Source: Agelas oroides
Taxonomy: Eukaryota > Porifera > Demospongiae > Agelasida > Agelasidae
Assembly: GCA_949130485.1 (NCBI GenBank)
Contig: OX422185.1
Span: 5,474,928 to 5,538,927, forward strand
Reading direction: 5' to 3'
Length of the DNA: 64,000 bases
A model generated the notes under the pieces. The model had not been told where the DNA came from, ran no database searches, and worked only from the letters and a program-made list of their open reading frames with translations. The position numbers were made by a program, and so were the translations under genes. Each line of letters starts with the position of its first letter. Position 1 is the stretch's first letter. Positions 1 through 13,043 of this stretch are shown here, piece after piece.

Positions 1-403
1 ATTTCCTTTTTGCTGAGACAAACAACTCTCTGAGTCCCTATACAAGAAGTTTATGGTTGTAAATAGGTTATCTGATGTGCATAGGATGGGAACCCTATAT
101 AAAATGCTTCTTTGTTATTAAGTGCTTGTAGTCGAAACTGAGATCATTACCCTTTGCTTCAGCTTTAAAGCCACGTCAAACTAAATTGTAGCTTATTTCC
201 TTCACTGTGGAAATCACATGCAAAAAACTACCAATTGATTTTGAGTAGCCAGCTCAGCTACTCCTCCAGCTACAAATGTAGCTTACCTTCTCAATGAGTC
301 CTCATCATTTTTACCATGCATATACACCAGTGTTTACTTCATTGCAAACACTACTGCTGCTCATCACTATCCTCATACTCATCTCTAGTACATGGTGTTC
401 TCT

Positions 404-786
404 TAGTCTTGCAGGCCTGGCCCACTTCCGCAAAAGAAGGGAAGGGTCTGGTGAACTGTGTATACAAGCCATGTCCTACTGGAATGCAATTAGCTGGATG
501 ACGTAACCAGATTTCAAATAATGCACTCTTGCGGAGTAAGCACGCTCCCCAAGAAGTATAGTTGAAGTGTTTTTACAGCTTCTGCAGTAGCGGAAAAGAC
601 GTCCTAGCTCTCTTTCGCCCTTTTCAAGACTGCTACTGCTACTCAAACAGTGATGTAATGCGTCATGTGACAAAATACTGCAATGTGATTGTACCGCACT
701 GTACAGTGCGGTAGGACACGGCTTGTATATGCAGTTCAACATACCCTTCCCTTCTTTTGCGGAAGTGGGTCGGGCCTGCAAGACTG
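404..786. mobile_element. Palindrome-ended MITE, TAGTCT family
   Basis: The ends are long imperfect inverted repeats: the left begins TAGTCTTGCAGGCC and the right ends GGCCTGCAAGACTG. A 9-bp target-site duplication flanks it with 8 of 9 matching (395-403 GTGTTCTCT, 787-795 GTGTTGTCT). It holds no coding sequence. A sister copy lies at 4384-4780. The 9-bp duplication fits Mutator-like elements, but no transposase is present to confirm that. Confidence 0.8.
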
Positions 787-1375
787 GTGTTGTCTGTGTA
801 CTAAGGACCTTCCTGGACGCCTGTATACAGTGTAGCTAGCTGTAGTGGTGGGACACCCTTTAAATCTCACAATGGGGATTCATAAAAATGCCTGCTGCAC
901 ACTCCACTGCTAGAGTTTGATAGTAGGTCCTTCCTACCGAATTATCTGATGAACCCAACACTTTAGTGAGGCCTTTTACAGAGTGTAGACCATCAAAAGA
1001 CTGCTGTTTCTTTCAGTCTGATCTACTACAGCAGCCTGGAGCAACACAGATATTCATCACTGCACTTACGGGAAGCCAGAGACTCTTCAAACAGCAACGC
1101 TGTCCTTGAGTAAACACTTCACCACGATCGCGACAATACTCTAATTAGAGCCCTGCCCTCATGACCGTATATCTAATTATTCATTTCCGATAAATGAATA
1201 ACTGCCATTGAAGTTGCTATAAGAAATGGGAAATTTACATACTGTAGGTCGCAGATAGTTTGAGTCTTGCAGTTCACGTGCAGGAACAATGTCTTCAGCT
1301 GCATTTCTTGATGGGCATGTGTACTTAGTGATCAGTATTTCAAGAGTCAGCAGCATTATTGAAACCAGGTTACAT

Positions 1376-1470
1376 CATTCAGCTAATTGCATTCCAGTGG
1401 GACACACCCAGTTCACCAGACCCTTCCCTCATAGTGAAGTGAGTCTGGCTTGTGACACTACATAGCCCCG
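1376..1470. mobile_element. Fragment of the TAGTCT-family MITE
   Basis: This stretch resembles the right half of the elements at 404-786 and 4384-4780, including the shared motifs GCTAATTGCATTCCAGTGGG and CACCAGACCCTTCCC. The left half is missing. No target-site duplication is visible. Between 786 and 1376 I see no gene or structured element. Confidence 0.5.
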
Positions 1471-1782
1471 GCCCCAGCCCAGTAGAGGGGTATGAGCACA
1501 ACACTATTTCGGAACTGATAGCCGTGTTGTAGTGATTACTTGGAAAAATAAAATCCTGTTCACATGCCCAACCCTAACCTTTACCTATACGCTAACTATA
1601 ATCGGAATTTCTGGCGCTTTGTATTCTGTTTTAGTTAAGTCTACTGACCTGAACAGGCTTTTATACTGGGGAATTCCAGGCCTGCCAACCCTCGCGGATT
1701 TACCATGAGTATCACAATTTCAGTGCAAGTCTCACAGTCTCACAGCCACACAAGGTAATCTCACGGGCAGTCCATTTTTTTG

Positions 1783-2171
1783 AACGAAGTGGCTAGAGAG
1801 CCGGTAGTGGAAATTAAATTCTATGGTCGATAACTTCTGATAGCAAACTCCAATTTTAATGGAACTAGTATCAGCGGATAGAGCTTTAAAAGAGCTACAA
1901 AATGATATCTTTTTTTCCAGCATGCTGTCTAGTACACCCGCCGTACTTAGTAAAATTCACTTCGCATAATCTTAAAGTACCGGTACCAGTTCTTTAAGCG
2001 TTTGTAGTTGTATTTACGACAATATAAGGCACAGCTAACGAAAAGGGTATCATGTTGTAGCTCTTTTAAAGTTCTATCTACTGATACTAGTTTCATTAAA
2101 ATTGGAGTTTGCTATCAGAAGTTATCGACCCTAGAATGTAATTTCCACTACCGGCTCTCTAGCCACTTCGT
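1783..2171. repeat. Foldback repeat, arms of about 105-115 bp
   Basis: The left arm begins CGAAGTGGCTAGAGAGCCGG and recurs as its reverse complement ending at 2171. The arms share the stretch containing GATAACTTCTGATAGCAAAC. A spacer of roughly 160 bp separates them. No target-site duplication could be fixed and there is no open frame of note. It is probably a non-autonomous transposon or its derivative. Confidence 0.7.
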
Positions 2172-2179
2172 TTTTTGAA

Positions 2180-4370
2180 TATCTACAGATGCCGGTCTAA
2201 TGGTGCAAGTGACGCCGATTTCTTATCTCCAGGGAAGAATGTGGTGTGATGTTGGGAACAGTCACTGAATTTTGCTTACTACAGAAGAGGGTGGCATATT
2301 CATGAGACTAAACCACATACACACAAATTGTGTGAGCGAAGATTGGTGACACCTGGATAGTATTGAGGCAGTTTCTGACTCGGAAATCACCTATCATTTT
2401 ACGATAGGTGTGGCTTACAAGCGATTCCATTGGGGCAACACCCACCTCTAACCCCAGTCTCAAGGTTTTTGGACTTGATACATTGGCAGGCCTAGAATTC
2501 CGGCCTTGCAACAAAGAGGGTCAACACACACCAAGATGAGGTTATCATTCTTGCCCTTGCTAAATCATGCTAAATAGACAGCTACTCAACACATTGGACT
2601 ATTAAGGTACCCCATATGGATGACAGAACTATTTGCCTACTCTGGGACAAACATTTTGGCTTGACACCCCTAGAACAGACAATAGTTTTACTAAAAATTT
2701 ACAGGAGGATACGGAGATATCCTACTGTTTCAATACCCAACACTGAAAAATTATCCATAGTGGGGGGGGGGGGGGGGTAGCTACCGGTAGGCTCGTGCCC
2801 AGACCCCTTCTTGACTTTTCCGAACAGGGTTTGGGCACAAAACTAACACAATTATGCAGCAAAGCTTTGTAATCATCAGTACACAAGCAATGCCATACCT
2901 GGTTTATCCTCTGAACTTGTGAATCAGCAGAGGACATGTAAGCCACACGGTATATATCTGACATTACACCATCAAAGGGTTAAAATACTTGGAGGCGCGC
3001 GCCTGCTTCTCGGTACATAGTGGCATTCGTTTTATACTGCAAGCGATCAAAAACTGGAGGCGGGAACGGCCTGGGAACGAGGCTAGGCGGGGCATGATTC
3101 GTGCCTACATTTCCGTGAGGCGGGAGTTCAGATAGTCTCGGAACCGGACCATTAACAACTAACAACTAGCCTCGTTCCCAGGTTCCCCCGGAACGCGAAT
3201 ATGTATACGTGGGGACAGCCTACACAGCAAAATCGTAGCCTCGTCCCCAGGCCACTCCCAGATTTTATCTCGCAGCCGTGGAGAGTTTCTCCAGGGATTC
3301 ACTTTGTTCACCGACACTGAGGACAGAAGGCACATGATTACCACGTGACAGAATATTCGCGCCGAACCGAACTTATGCTGGCACGGGCAGTGTTCAGGCT
3401 ACGCATGCCAATATGTAGGGTTTAGCTTTGCAGAATGAAGTCTTCATGCAAGCTAAAACAAATGGAAATCACAGCCAATGTAGAAGAAAAGTACTGAACT
3501 CTCTGATAAAGTAAAATATACACAAGATTCACTGAAATGAAATCATGCATCTAGTTGAAGAGACACAAGCAAAGTGCTACTGTGTCTGGAAATTTGGTAG
3601 AGATCTGTGACAGTCTCGGAAACTTGGATCTTTGTGTTTTGCATCTAAAGAGAACAATGGAAATAGTAAACATCACATTAATGGATTAGTGAGAATGAAA
3701 TTCCTAGCATTCAGCAATGACATAATACGCACTGCCACACTGGCCCATGGTGATCATGTGGCAATGACAATGTGCTGTATGATATTCCAAGAGCAACAAC
3801 CATGAATACAAGCTACAACTAGTGCTCTATGGATGAAGTCAATGTGGGCACATGGATTTTTCAACAAAACTGAAGCCGCCTGGCTAGACAAAATTGCTTC
3901 TCATGAACAACCGACCATTAAACTAGCAATGTACAGGTCTAGCCTGTCAGATGGCTTCAGCACAGTTGAAAACTGAATGCACTCATCATGACTTCATTCA
4001 CAGAACCACTCTTGTTTGTAGCACTAATTCACAATTCTTGCCCTTGGAATGTCGTCACAGCACATTAATTGCCACTATATATGAAGTGATGTCATGTCTC
4101 CCTCCTGTTCACAGATAAGGGTCTGGTGACTTGATGAGCTTTCATGTGTTGAGTGTGGCCAATCAGACAGATGGCTGTAAATCACTCAGCTACTTAATTT
4201 TGTTGTCTACCAGTCTCGTGCCCAAACCCAACCAACAGAGAAAGGGTCTTGTGACAAAAGCCAGAATCCTTGTGCTGAAGCTCTGTAGTTTTTAGCTGAA
4301 GGATAAATAAATGCTTTGCGTTGAAGAATCACAAGCTTTTAGCAACACAATTGAAGTACTTTTACTTGCT
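2180..4370. other. Gene-free stretch with transposon-end scraps
   Basis: I see no supported gene here. There is a homopolymeric G run at about 2762-2777. At 3060-3262 there are several TAGCCTCG..CCCAGGC type ends, the short terminal inverted repeat of a MITE family common in this window. One of them shares its inner sequence (the segment around CAGATTTTATCTCGCAGCCG) with a copy at 62360-62425 in the opposite orientation. Confidence 0.5.
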
Positions 4371-4383
4371 CCTGCATTATATT

Positions 4384-4780
4384 TAGTCTCACAAGCCAGA
4401 CCCACTTCCGCAAAAAGGGAAGGGTCTGGTGAAATGCATATACAAGCTGTGTCCTGCCGCACTGTACAGTGCAGTACAATAACATTGCAGTATTTTGTCA
4501 CATGATGCATTACATGACTGTTTGAGTAGCAATAGCAGTCTTGAAAATGGTGAAAGAGAGCTAGGGCATCTTTTCCACTACTGCAGGAACTGTATATAAA
4601 AACACTTCAACTATACTTCTCAGGGAGCGTGCTTACTCTGCAACAGGTAATTCAAGAGTGCATTATTTGATATCTGGTTACGTCATCCAGCTAATTGCAT
4701 TCCAGTGGGACATGGCTTGTATACGCAGTTCACCAGACCCTTCCCTTCTTTTGCAGAAGTGGGTTGGGCCTGCGAGACTA
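4384..4780. mobile_element. MITE, TAGTCT family, perfect 9-bp TSD
   Basis: The terminal inverted repeats are TAGTCTCACAAGCC and GGCCTGCGAGACTA. An exact 9-bp target-site duplication CATTATATT lies at 4375-4383 and 4781-4789. The 397-bp element resembles the one at 404-786 but has its inner part in the opposite orientation. It is non-coding. Confidence 0.85.
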
Positions 4781-6110
4781 CATTATATTACCGATTAAAA
4801 ATCTGGTGTAAGCCCAACTAGGTATTTGGCTTGTGTCAGCAGACAAAGAGTGAGCAGGTACCAATTTTAAACTTGGAGTTCCCTTTCAAAAGCTAGCAAT
4901 CAGCTTTTCCTCTGAGTGCATTCCACAAACACACAAACCCTCTGAGAAGCCACCTGACCCTTCCCTGTGCACGACACTGAACGCAATCTGTGCTGTGGTT
5001 GGTTTGCTCTGGCTTACGTGATCATCAGCCAAGGCATAAAGTTAATGACAACCACCATGGAGTTATTCCAGCTCCTTGGGGAGAAAATGGCAATCCCAAC
5101 AAAACAATTTGGTGGCTTTCTTTGAACATCATCCCAAACAGCGACAAATGGTAAAATCGCTTCAATTCTGATCTGTTGTCATCAAAGTTTGCAAGGCCAA
5201 GATGCTTGAGCACTTCAAGCTGGGGTGTCATCAAGTGTATGTAGCCTGCCAGTAGCACACATGTAACTTATATAAATCATTGTACATACATGTGTGCCAC
5301 TGGCAGGCACAGATCCCATATTTATACCTCAACGTATCAGACTATCACTTTGCAGGGGCATTTTAGACTAGCTTTACATAAATTTCGCCCTCACCTTGCT
5401 TTTCTGTGTTTCGGACACGCCAACTTTCCCTGAATCTCGTTATGTACAGACTTGCTCATGAGAAAAAAATTACGGGTTTACCCCAAATTTAGATTTTAAC
5501 CCTCTCCCTACGAGATTTAACTTCACCGAATTTCTGCCTACAAGCATTCATTTGATTTAGAGAGTATGCAGCACATCAAGGGAGAAGAGAACAAGTAAGC
5601 ATGGTATCAGTATAGTATTAAAACTACTCAGTATTGAATATCAGAAAAGGGATGCATTTATGGCAGCTGTGTAGCTAGGGGGAAACAGACTGACATAATT
5701 TTCAGAGCAGCCTCCGGCAGCACTGAAAAATTATTTCTATCCATCAGCCTTGACTGGTCAACACTCTTGTGTTTGGTGCACAATTAGTAAACCTGCTGTG
5801 CAATGCTGTGGTGTGCATTTGTGCACTACGTTGCTGTACACTGCAATCTAACTATGCACCAAGGGTCAAACATTGTCGATGCTGTGTGTTGAAATCAGGC
5901 TTAAAAATGAAGCTATTTTATGTCTGTTCAATGTGTTCATGTTCCTATGCTAGAGGCAAAAATTTATTCTCAGACTGATATATCACGGTAGCAACTGTGC
6001 CAGATGATCAGAGCAACAGGACATGCTGGGGCTGGGATAGTTTTCGACACCCAAAGCTATTGTAGTACGTGGGATAGAAAATCACGTCCGAAAATACACT
6101 TCATACTGTC

Positions 6111-6325
6111 CCATTGCATCAATAATGTCTCGTAGTGTCTCATGCTGTCTCATAGTGTCTCATGATGTCTCCTATTGCCTCATAGTTTCGTGCTGCCTCA
6201 TAAAGTCCCATTGCATCCATAATGTCTCATAGTGTCTCGTGCTGTCTCATAATGTCTCATCATGTCTCCTATTTTCTCATAGTGTTTCAAGCTGTCTAAT
6301 AATGTCTCATGATGTCTCATCTGTA
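6111..6325. repeat. Minisatellite of TGTCTCATAG-type units
   Basis: It consists of about 20 degenerate 10-bp units around TGTCTCATAG. A higher-order unit of about 97 bp begins CCCATTGCAT at both 6111 and 6208. It lies inside the 5432-8541 element. The open frame across it is an artefact of the repeat. Confidence 0.75.
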
Positions 6326-7203
6326 AAACAACGCGTAACTTCTTTGCCACCTCCTCTGAAAAGGAAAGACTAAAATACTTGCCCTTCCACTGGCCTTGCC
6401 TATGAACCCGTACCATGCTGCAGCAGTAACTGTTGCCAAATTTGGCTACCGATGTGATATAATACATGGTTATCAGACTTGTCCGCTAGTAGAATCCTTT
6501 TCTGAGGACAGGTGCTTGAACGGATGTAGTATTTCTTTTGCTAAATCCCGGGTAGAAGACTGTTTGGAGTTAAATTTCAAGTTGATAGTATCAAACATTA
6601 GCCCACCTATCCTACAGTTCATATATCTGCTGGACCTCTGCGTGCGCAACAAGAGCGCAATGTTTCTTAAGTGTCCGAGCATCAACTAGTTCCTCTATCT
6701 GTAAATTTGACCAAGTCCTTTATATATGTGTAATCCATGCATGTGACAAATTTCTAGCAGCAGAATTAGCAGAAATTATGAAATTGTGCATGCTTTAGAG
6801 CTTCAAATTGAACCCTCACTATGCATGCGCATATTAAAATTATGCATACCTTCTGCTATACTTAAAATCCTTACCCAGTTCGATTGCACCGTTAATACTG
6901 TGTTCTTATGTTACATATCAAGCAAAACTCTCATTTCTATACGGTCGCACTTGAATACGAAACCAGTCTCATACTGCAAGCTCAGGGTGTGAGGAGAGCC
7001 TGGGTATGATACACTTCCCCCATTGCAAAATATAAACAAACAAGCTGTGCATATGAATATAATTATGTGGTAAACTTCTTTACAGGCTAAATGGGAAAAT
7101 AACCACATACTTATATTCATGTCACAGCTTTTTGGTTTGTATTTTGCAAGGTCAATGCAAACAGCAGTGAATACAGACATCCTTCTCAGAGACTACATAT
7201 ATA

Positions 7204-7623
7204 CACTGTAAAAACATTTAGGTTACTTCAACCATATTTCGGTTATCTCAGTTGCATGTGTATGGTGTACACATCATGAAGTTCAAGGAATGCTTCCAAG
7301 CAAGTCTTCTGAAGACCTTAAAGTCAAAATGTTGAGAAGCTTCTCTTTTAATTAAACCCAGTCTTCTTTTCAGAACACCTATCAATTATCATTTCTGGAA
7401 AAGGTTTGGTTGCATACTTATGGTAGAAATGCCAGTAATGTAGCCAAATAGGACTTCTGATAGAATAAACTAATTTAACTAAAGAAGAAGTTCTTGGATG
7501 GAATTTCAGGAAACCTTTTTAGAAGCATTCCTGAGACTTCTGTTAATGATATGTATATACCACTTTGGTGCAACTAAGATAACCTACAAATATGGTTAAA
7601 GTAACCTAATTTTTTTTACAGTG
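7204..7623. mobile_element. Nested MITE with TA duplication, Tc1/mariner-like ends
   Basis: The ends are CACTGTAAAAA and TTTTTACAGTG with TA on both sides (7202-7203 and 7624-7625). Inverted repeats of about 55 bp contain AGGTTACTT. A TA duplication and CACTGTAAAA-type termini are typical of Tc1/mariner-derived MITEs. It is nested inside the larger 5432-8541 element and so inserted later. Confidence 0.75.
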
Positions 7624-8709
7624 TATGAGTTCTTCCCTAGCACCCCTTTCAGAGCACCAGAGGACTCAGGACACACTGCGCACAGAGCCCTCTCTTTGAG
7701 CACTGGAAAAGACAGCATAATCAAAGAGAGGCTGCAAGTGTTAGGCATCCCATCCGTAATCCTCTGCTATCATCTCCAAGCTGGATAAAGCTTGCATTTG
7801 ACTGATATTCACTTTTTCGATAAATGCATGATTGTATTTTTCAGTAACCACTTTGCCTTACCTGCCCAGAGCTTGTAGTGTGTGGCTACACTGACAGATA
7901 AACTATCCCCTCAAACTATCTTCCTGGCACTTATGAGGCAGTGTTCAACTTGCTCCTTTGGATTCTTTGTATGTTCTATCATTGAACATGGCAGCTACAT
8001 AGCATGCACAGCTTTGATGTGAACAAGTAGATCAACCTCAGAGCCCTGATCCCACATGCAAAATGTCTGCATGTGCACATGCTGCCATGTAGAGTCAACT
8101 CTTATTTTGTCCACTCTTATCATGTTCATAAACAATACTGAGTATACTCGGACAAACACACACCACAGCATTGCACAGCAGGTTTGCTAATTGTGCACCA
8201 AACACAAGAGTGTTGACCAGTCAAGGATCATGGAAAATATAATTCAAGCTTGTTTGCTGCCGGAGGCTGTTCTGAAATGTCAGTCTGTTTCCCCCTAGCT
8301 ACACAGCTGCCATAAATGCATCCCTTTTCTGATATTCAATACTGAGTAGTTTTAATACTATACTGATACCATGCTTACTTGTTCTCTTCTCCCTTGATGT
8401 GCTGCATACTCTCTAAATCAAATGAATGCTTGTAGGCAGAAATTCGGTGAAGTTAAATCTCGTAGGGAGAGGGTTAAAATCTAAATTTGGGGTAAACCCG
8501 TAATTTTTTTCTCATGAGCAAGTCTGTACATAACGAGATTCCTTTCCCTCTTACGTACACTCGAGTAATGCATTACGTAATCACAGCGCACGTGCCTGAC
8601 CTCAGAATCGGTGAACAAAGTGAATCCCGTACTTCTCCGCCGTCGCTGCTGTTTGACCCGTGCCGAGGTCTCACCGACGCAGTCACAGCTCACTTGTTTC
8701 AGTAGTATA

Positions 8710-11700
8710 CAGAGGAGGTCCGACACGCTTACGGACGTGCACGGAACTCCGTATCACGTATGGTAAGTGAACATTACAAGATCAACGTGGCGACCGCTAT
8801 CGAAGTCCGTTTTTGTACCTGTCCTGTCGCGCGAACTAGAGCCTGTAGGAGCACCATACTCGGTTCGCGGATAGTTCAGACGGGACCTTACTGCTCCTGT
8901 CTGTCTGTGGCGCTGGGGTGTCAAAACTTCGCAGCAAGAGCGAGTTAAACCCGGAGCGTGATTAACATGACCTGGAGGACGGTACTTTGAGCAGTTGTAG
9001 CTCCATAACGCAACGGGCTATGAAGCTCGGACTTGCGTTGGATGAAAGTAGAAACACGGCTGATTCCAGTGATGTGCATTTGTGGGGGTGACACCCCCAT
9101 TGGTTTTGGAGCTACAGAGCTTTGAAAGTTGACAAGATTTGGGAAATGTGAAAATAGGCTCCAATTTAGGAGCTCATATCTTCCGGTCAGATCATGCTAT
9201 CGTGACAGAACTTACACCAAAATGAAGCCCTTTCCATGTACTTTGTGATGATCTTCATATTGTTGGTGACACCCCATGCAGATTTGGAATAATCCAGCTT
9301 TGAAGTTGACTATAATTGCGAAAGACGTAAATCTGGGTAAAATTCAATCACCCGTATCTCCTCAACAAAGAAGGCAGTGGTGATGGGACTCACACCAAAA
9401 TGATGCATATTCTATATGCTTTCTGATGATATCCATATTGCTGGTGACATCCCATATAAATTTGGAGCTATACGGCTTTGAAGTCAAGTATGTTTGTGCA
9501 ATATCAAAATATGGGTAAAATAGGAGCCCATATCTTCCAGTCAGATTATGTTGTCGTGACAGAACTTGCACCAAAATGGAGCCCTTTCCATGTACTTTGT
9601 GATTATCTCCACATTGTTGGTGACACCCCATACAGATATGGCTTGGAGGTTGACTGTACTATAAATCTGGGTAAAATTCAATCACCCGCGGCCGTATCTC
9701 CTCAACAATGAAGACAGTGGTGATGGGACTTGTACCAAAATGATGCACATTCTGTGTACTTTCTGACAATATCAACATTGTTGGTGACACCCCATGTAGG
9801 TTTAGAGCTTTGAGGTCAACTATGTTAGTGCAATATCTGAATATGTTTTTGAAACTTTGAACTACCCAATATCTTTGAGAACAGTGTATCCACGATAGCC
9901 TTGTTCCCAGGCTCTCCCCGCTAAGGAGGGGGAGAGCCTGGCAGTGTTGTTTTAGTTAACTGTCTACCTCGCGTCTACACTTGACGTCACGCACGTGATA
10001 AAATGTGCCAGGTTCTCCCCCTCCTTAGCGGGGAGAGCCTGGGAAGGAGGCTACATCACGATGTATGAGACTTAACCTAATGACAAATTTCTATGTGGTA
10101 TTCACCTGAATGCATATGTGTAAACTTACTACAATCAAACCATGCTCTAATGAAATGACCTCATTTGTATGCCTTCCCTGCCTCCAGCATATTACCTCTC
10201 CATTTGTTTGCACACTGGAAATGACTAAACGTTTGATGTGGAGAAGGCATGAGAATGAGAGGCTATTAATAGAGTGTCACCATCAAAGTGGAATCATCGA
10301 TATCAGAAAATATAATTATATTATCACTTTCACATTGTTGGCTATACTTGAGTAGATAATACTTCCAAAATCAAAGCTCCAAATATAAATGGGATGTCAC
10401 CACTATAGGTATCATCAGAAAGTACATAGAATGTGCATCTTTGGTGTAAGTCCCATCACTGTCCTATAAAAATTTCACATGACTTCTGAGCATACAGAAA
10501 GTATACAGAATGTGCTTTTGGTGAGAGTCCCATCACCACTGTCTTCTTTGCTGAGGAGATGCAGGTGATGGAAGTTTTACCTATATTTTGATATTGCGTG
10601 AACATATTGGTAGTCTCACTCCATAGCCTATTGCTAAGATATTGGTAGTTCAAAGTTTCACAAACATAGTTGACTTCTTCACCATTTGGTGTGAGTCCCA
10701 TCACTTCTGTCTCTTTTTCAGAAGATATACACTGTCGGGTGGTAAAATTTTTACCCATATTCAGATATTGCACTAACATGGTTGACCTCAAAGCTCTAAA
10801 CCTTCATGGGGTGTCACCAACAATGTTGATATCATCAGAAAGTGCACAGAATGTGCATCATTTTGGTGCGAGTCCCATCACCACTGTCTTCATTGTTGCA
10901 TGAGGAGATACGGGTGATTGAATTTTACCCAGATTTACGTCTTTCATAATTATAGTCAACTTCAAAGCTGGGTTACTCCAAATCTGTATGGGGTGTCACC
11001 AACAATGTGGAGATAATCACAAAGTACATGGAAAGGGCTCCATTTTGGTGCAAGTTCTGTCACGACAACATAATCTGACTGGAAGATATGGGCTCCTATT
11101 TTACCCACATTTTGATATTGCACAAACATACTTGACTTCAAAGCCGTATAGCTCCAAATTTATATGGGATGTCACCAGCAATATGGATATCATCAGAAAG
11201 CATATAGAATATGCATCATTTTGGTGTGAGTCCCATCACCACTGCCTTCTTTGTTGAGGAGATACGGGTGATTGAATTTTACCCAGATTTACGAAGCTGG
11301 ATTATTCCAAATCTGCATGGGGTGTCACCAACAATATGAAGATCATCACAAAGTACATGGAAAGGGCTTCATTTTGGTGTAAGTTCTGTCACGATAGCAT
11401 GATCTGACCGGAAGATATGAGCTCCTAAATTGGAGCCTATTTTCACATTTCCCAAATCTTGTCAACTTTCAAAGCTCTGTAGCTCCAAAACCAATGGGGG
11501 TGTCACACCCACAAATGCACATCACTGGAATCAGCCGTGTTTCTACTTTCATCCAACGCAAGTCCGAGCTTCATAGCCCGTTGCGTTATGGAGCTACAAC
11601 TGCTCAAAGTACCGTCCTCCAGGTCATGTTAATCACGCTCCGGGTTTAACTCGCTCTTGCTGCGAAGTTTTGACACCCCAGCGCCACAGACAGACAGGAG

Positions 11701-11884
11701 CAGTAAGGTCCCGTCTGAACTATCCGCGAACCGAGTATGGTGCTCCTACAGGCTCTAGTTCGCGCGACAGGACAGGTACAAAAACGGACTTCGATAGCGG
11801 TCGCCACGTTGATCTTGTAATGTTCACTTACCATACGTGATACGGAGTTCCGTGCACGTCCGTAAGCGTGTCGGACCTCCTCTG
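8710..11884. mobile_element. 3.2-kb palindromic foldback element, 9-bp TSD
   Basis: The element begins CAGAGGAGGTCCGACACGC and ends in the reverse complement. The arms are about 1.2 kb (8710-9880 and 10636-11884) and nearly identical at their outer parts. A perfect 9-bp duplication AGTAGTATA lies at 8701-8709 and 11885-11893. Each arm is built from degenerate tandem units of about 177 bp around GGTGACACCCCATGCAG (near 9265, 9441, 9620 and 9782). There is no transposase frame; the open frames seen on both strands are mirror images from the palindrome. It may be a Mutator-like or hAT-like non-autonomous element. Another MITE interrupts the loop. Confidence 0.85.
9893..10053. mobile_element. TAGCCTCG-family MITE inside the 3.2-kb foldback
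   Basis: The inverted ends are TAGCCTTGTTCCCAGGCTCT and GAGAGCCTGGGAAGGAGGCTA. The inner arms share CTCCCCGCTAAGGAGG. The flanks ATCCACGA and ATCACGA form an imperfect duplication. It inserted near the centre of the larger palindrome. Confidence 0.75.
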
Positions 11885-12693
11885 AGTAGTATAAGTAGCT
11901 GTTCGAGTCAGCCAATCACGTGGCTGCATAATTGCGTCACGACTTTTGTAACTAGATGAATGCAGGGCATTGTGGGGCGAGCCTGAGCAAGCAGTATGCC
12001 AAGGACTACAATTGCGCATGCGCAGTTCGTACACACGCGCGCGCGTACCCCTTCGCACTTGTCGAGGTGTCGAAGTTGTCGTAGCGTTTAGTAAGAAGTA
12101 AAGTTGCTGTTTGCTTACTGTGCCTCATCCAAGTGTAGAAATGACAAAGGCAGCGTTGTACATTATTCACACAGGAATGACCTCGTAATTGAAAGTCTTC
12201 AATTCTTGGCCAACCCACATCTAGTTTTCTGCTTAGGGGTGAGAAACAATGAATTGGTTTGGAAGAGGCTAACATGCAATTTTTTGTGTACACAATCACC
12301 GTTATGGTTTATCAATTTTTGTTGTAAACAACATGACATTACGATATAAAAGTGATGACATAATATTTCCTGTTTGCATGAGAGCTTACATTGGAGTTTC
12401 TATCGACCAAATGAGCTTCAAATGGTAGTTTTTTACACATTGCCAGTGAGTTAGTGGATGTTGTTTGGTTCAGTTTTTCCATTAGGGCTGTGTCATTGCT
12501 ATCTCAACACCATTGTTGGTAGCCACAAAAGTTTTCCATTTTTTCTACGACATTTTCTCTGAGAGTTTCTACTCCAGGTTGCTGAACGTCATGCTGGCTA
12601 GAAAAGTCTATATTTGCATCATCATTATCTCTGGCAGATTGTGTAGTGGAGACAATTGTGGCAAATGCTTCCCATTCTTGCTTACCTGGTTAG

Positions 12694-12767
12694 CCTCGTT
12701 CCCAGGCTCTCCCCGCTAAGAAGGGCCCTCCCCCCTCTTAGTGGGGAGAGCCTGGGAACGAGGCTAC
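12694..12767. mobile_element. Short hairpin MITE, TAGCCTCG family
   Basis: A compact palindrome with ends TAGCCTCGTTCCCAGGCTCT and its reverse complement. The flanks ACCTGGT and ACCTGGGT are nearly duplicated. No coding content. Confidence 0.75.
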
Positions 12768-12875
12768 ACCTGGGTACAGTTCACTGAAATCACACAGCTA
12801 TTGCTTGAATTCTTTGTTGTTAAAGATCACCTGACGGATGGTGTCCTTTTCCTTGACGTCGGCTTCTTCTCTTGC

Positions 12876-13043
12876 GGTCACGGAAGCCATGTACGCTAAT
12901 GCGCTATTGGAAGCCCTACATACTTCATGCGACCAAGCGCGGCGCGCGGGTGATTCTCTTGTGGTCACGGAAGCCATGTATGCGAATGCGAAGCCCTACA
13001 TACTTCGTGCGACCAAGCGCGGCGCGCGGGTGACGGTCGTACG
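12876..13043. repeat. Two-copy tandem repeat of about 85-90 bp
   Basis: The motif GTCACGGAAGCCATGTA occurs at about 12877 and 12963. Both copies continue through CGACCAAGCGCGGCGCGCGG. The second copy has a small internal deletion. Immediately downstream, at about 13165-13230, there is another decayed TAGCCTCG-family hairpin. Confidence 0.75.

Larger units (their letters stand above)
5432..8541. mobile_element. 3.1-kb foldback DNA transposon, 8-bp TSD
   Basis: Terminal inverted repeats of about 390 bp begin GAATCTCGTTATGTACAGAC and are highly similar between the ends. A perfect 8-bp target-site duplication CTTTCCCT lies at 5424-5431 and 8542-8549. The interior contains a minisatellite (6111-6325) and a nested MITE (7204-7623), and no reading frame long enough for a transposase, so the element is non-autonomous. 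An 8-bp duplication occurs in hAT, P and Merlin elements, but the terminal sequence alone does not settle the superfamily. A deletion derivative with the same ends is at 52703-53235. Confidence 0.85.

Noticed and set aside
5769..5978. Possible small Cys-rich gene
   Set aside because: It overlaps the terminal inverted repeat of the 5432-8541 transposon and has no signal or start context.
6111..6325. CRISPR-like array
   Set aside because: Units are 10 bp, degenerate and contiguous without unique spacers, in an animal-type genome.
9362..11257. Two identical 89-residue proteins on opposite strands
   Set aside because: They are the mirror arms of the 8710-11884 palindrome, not a duplicated gene.
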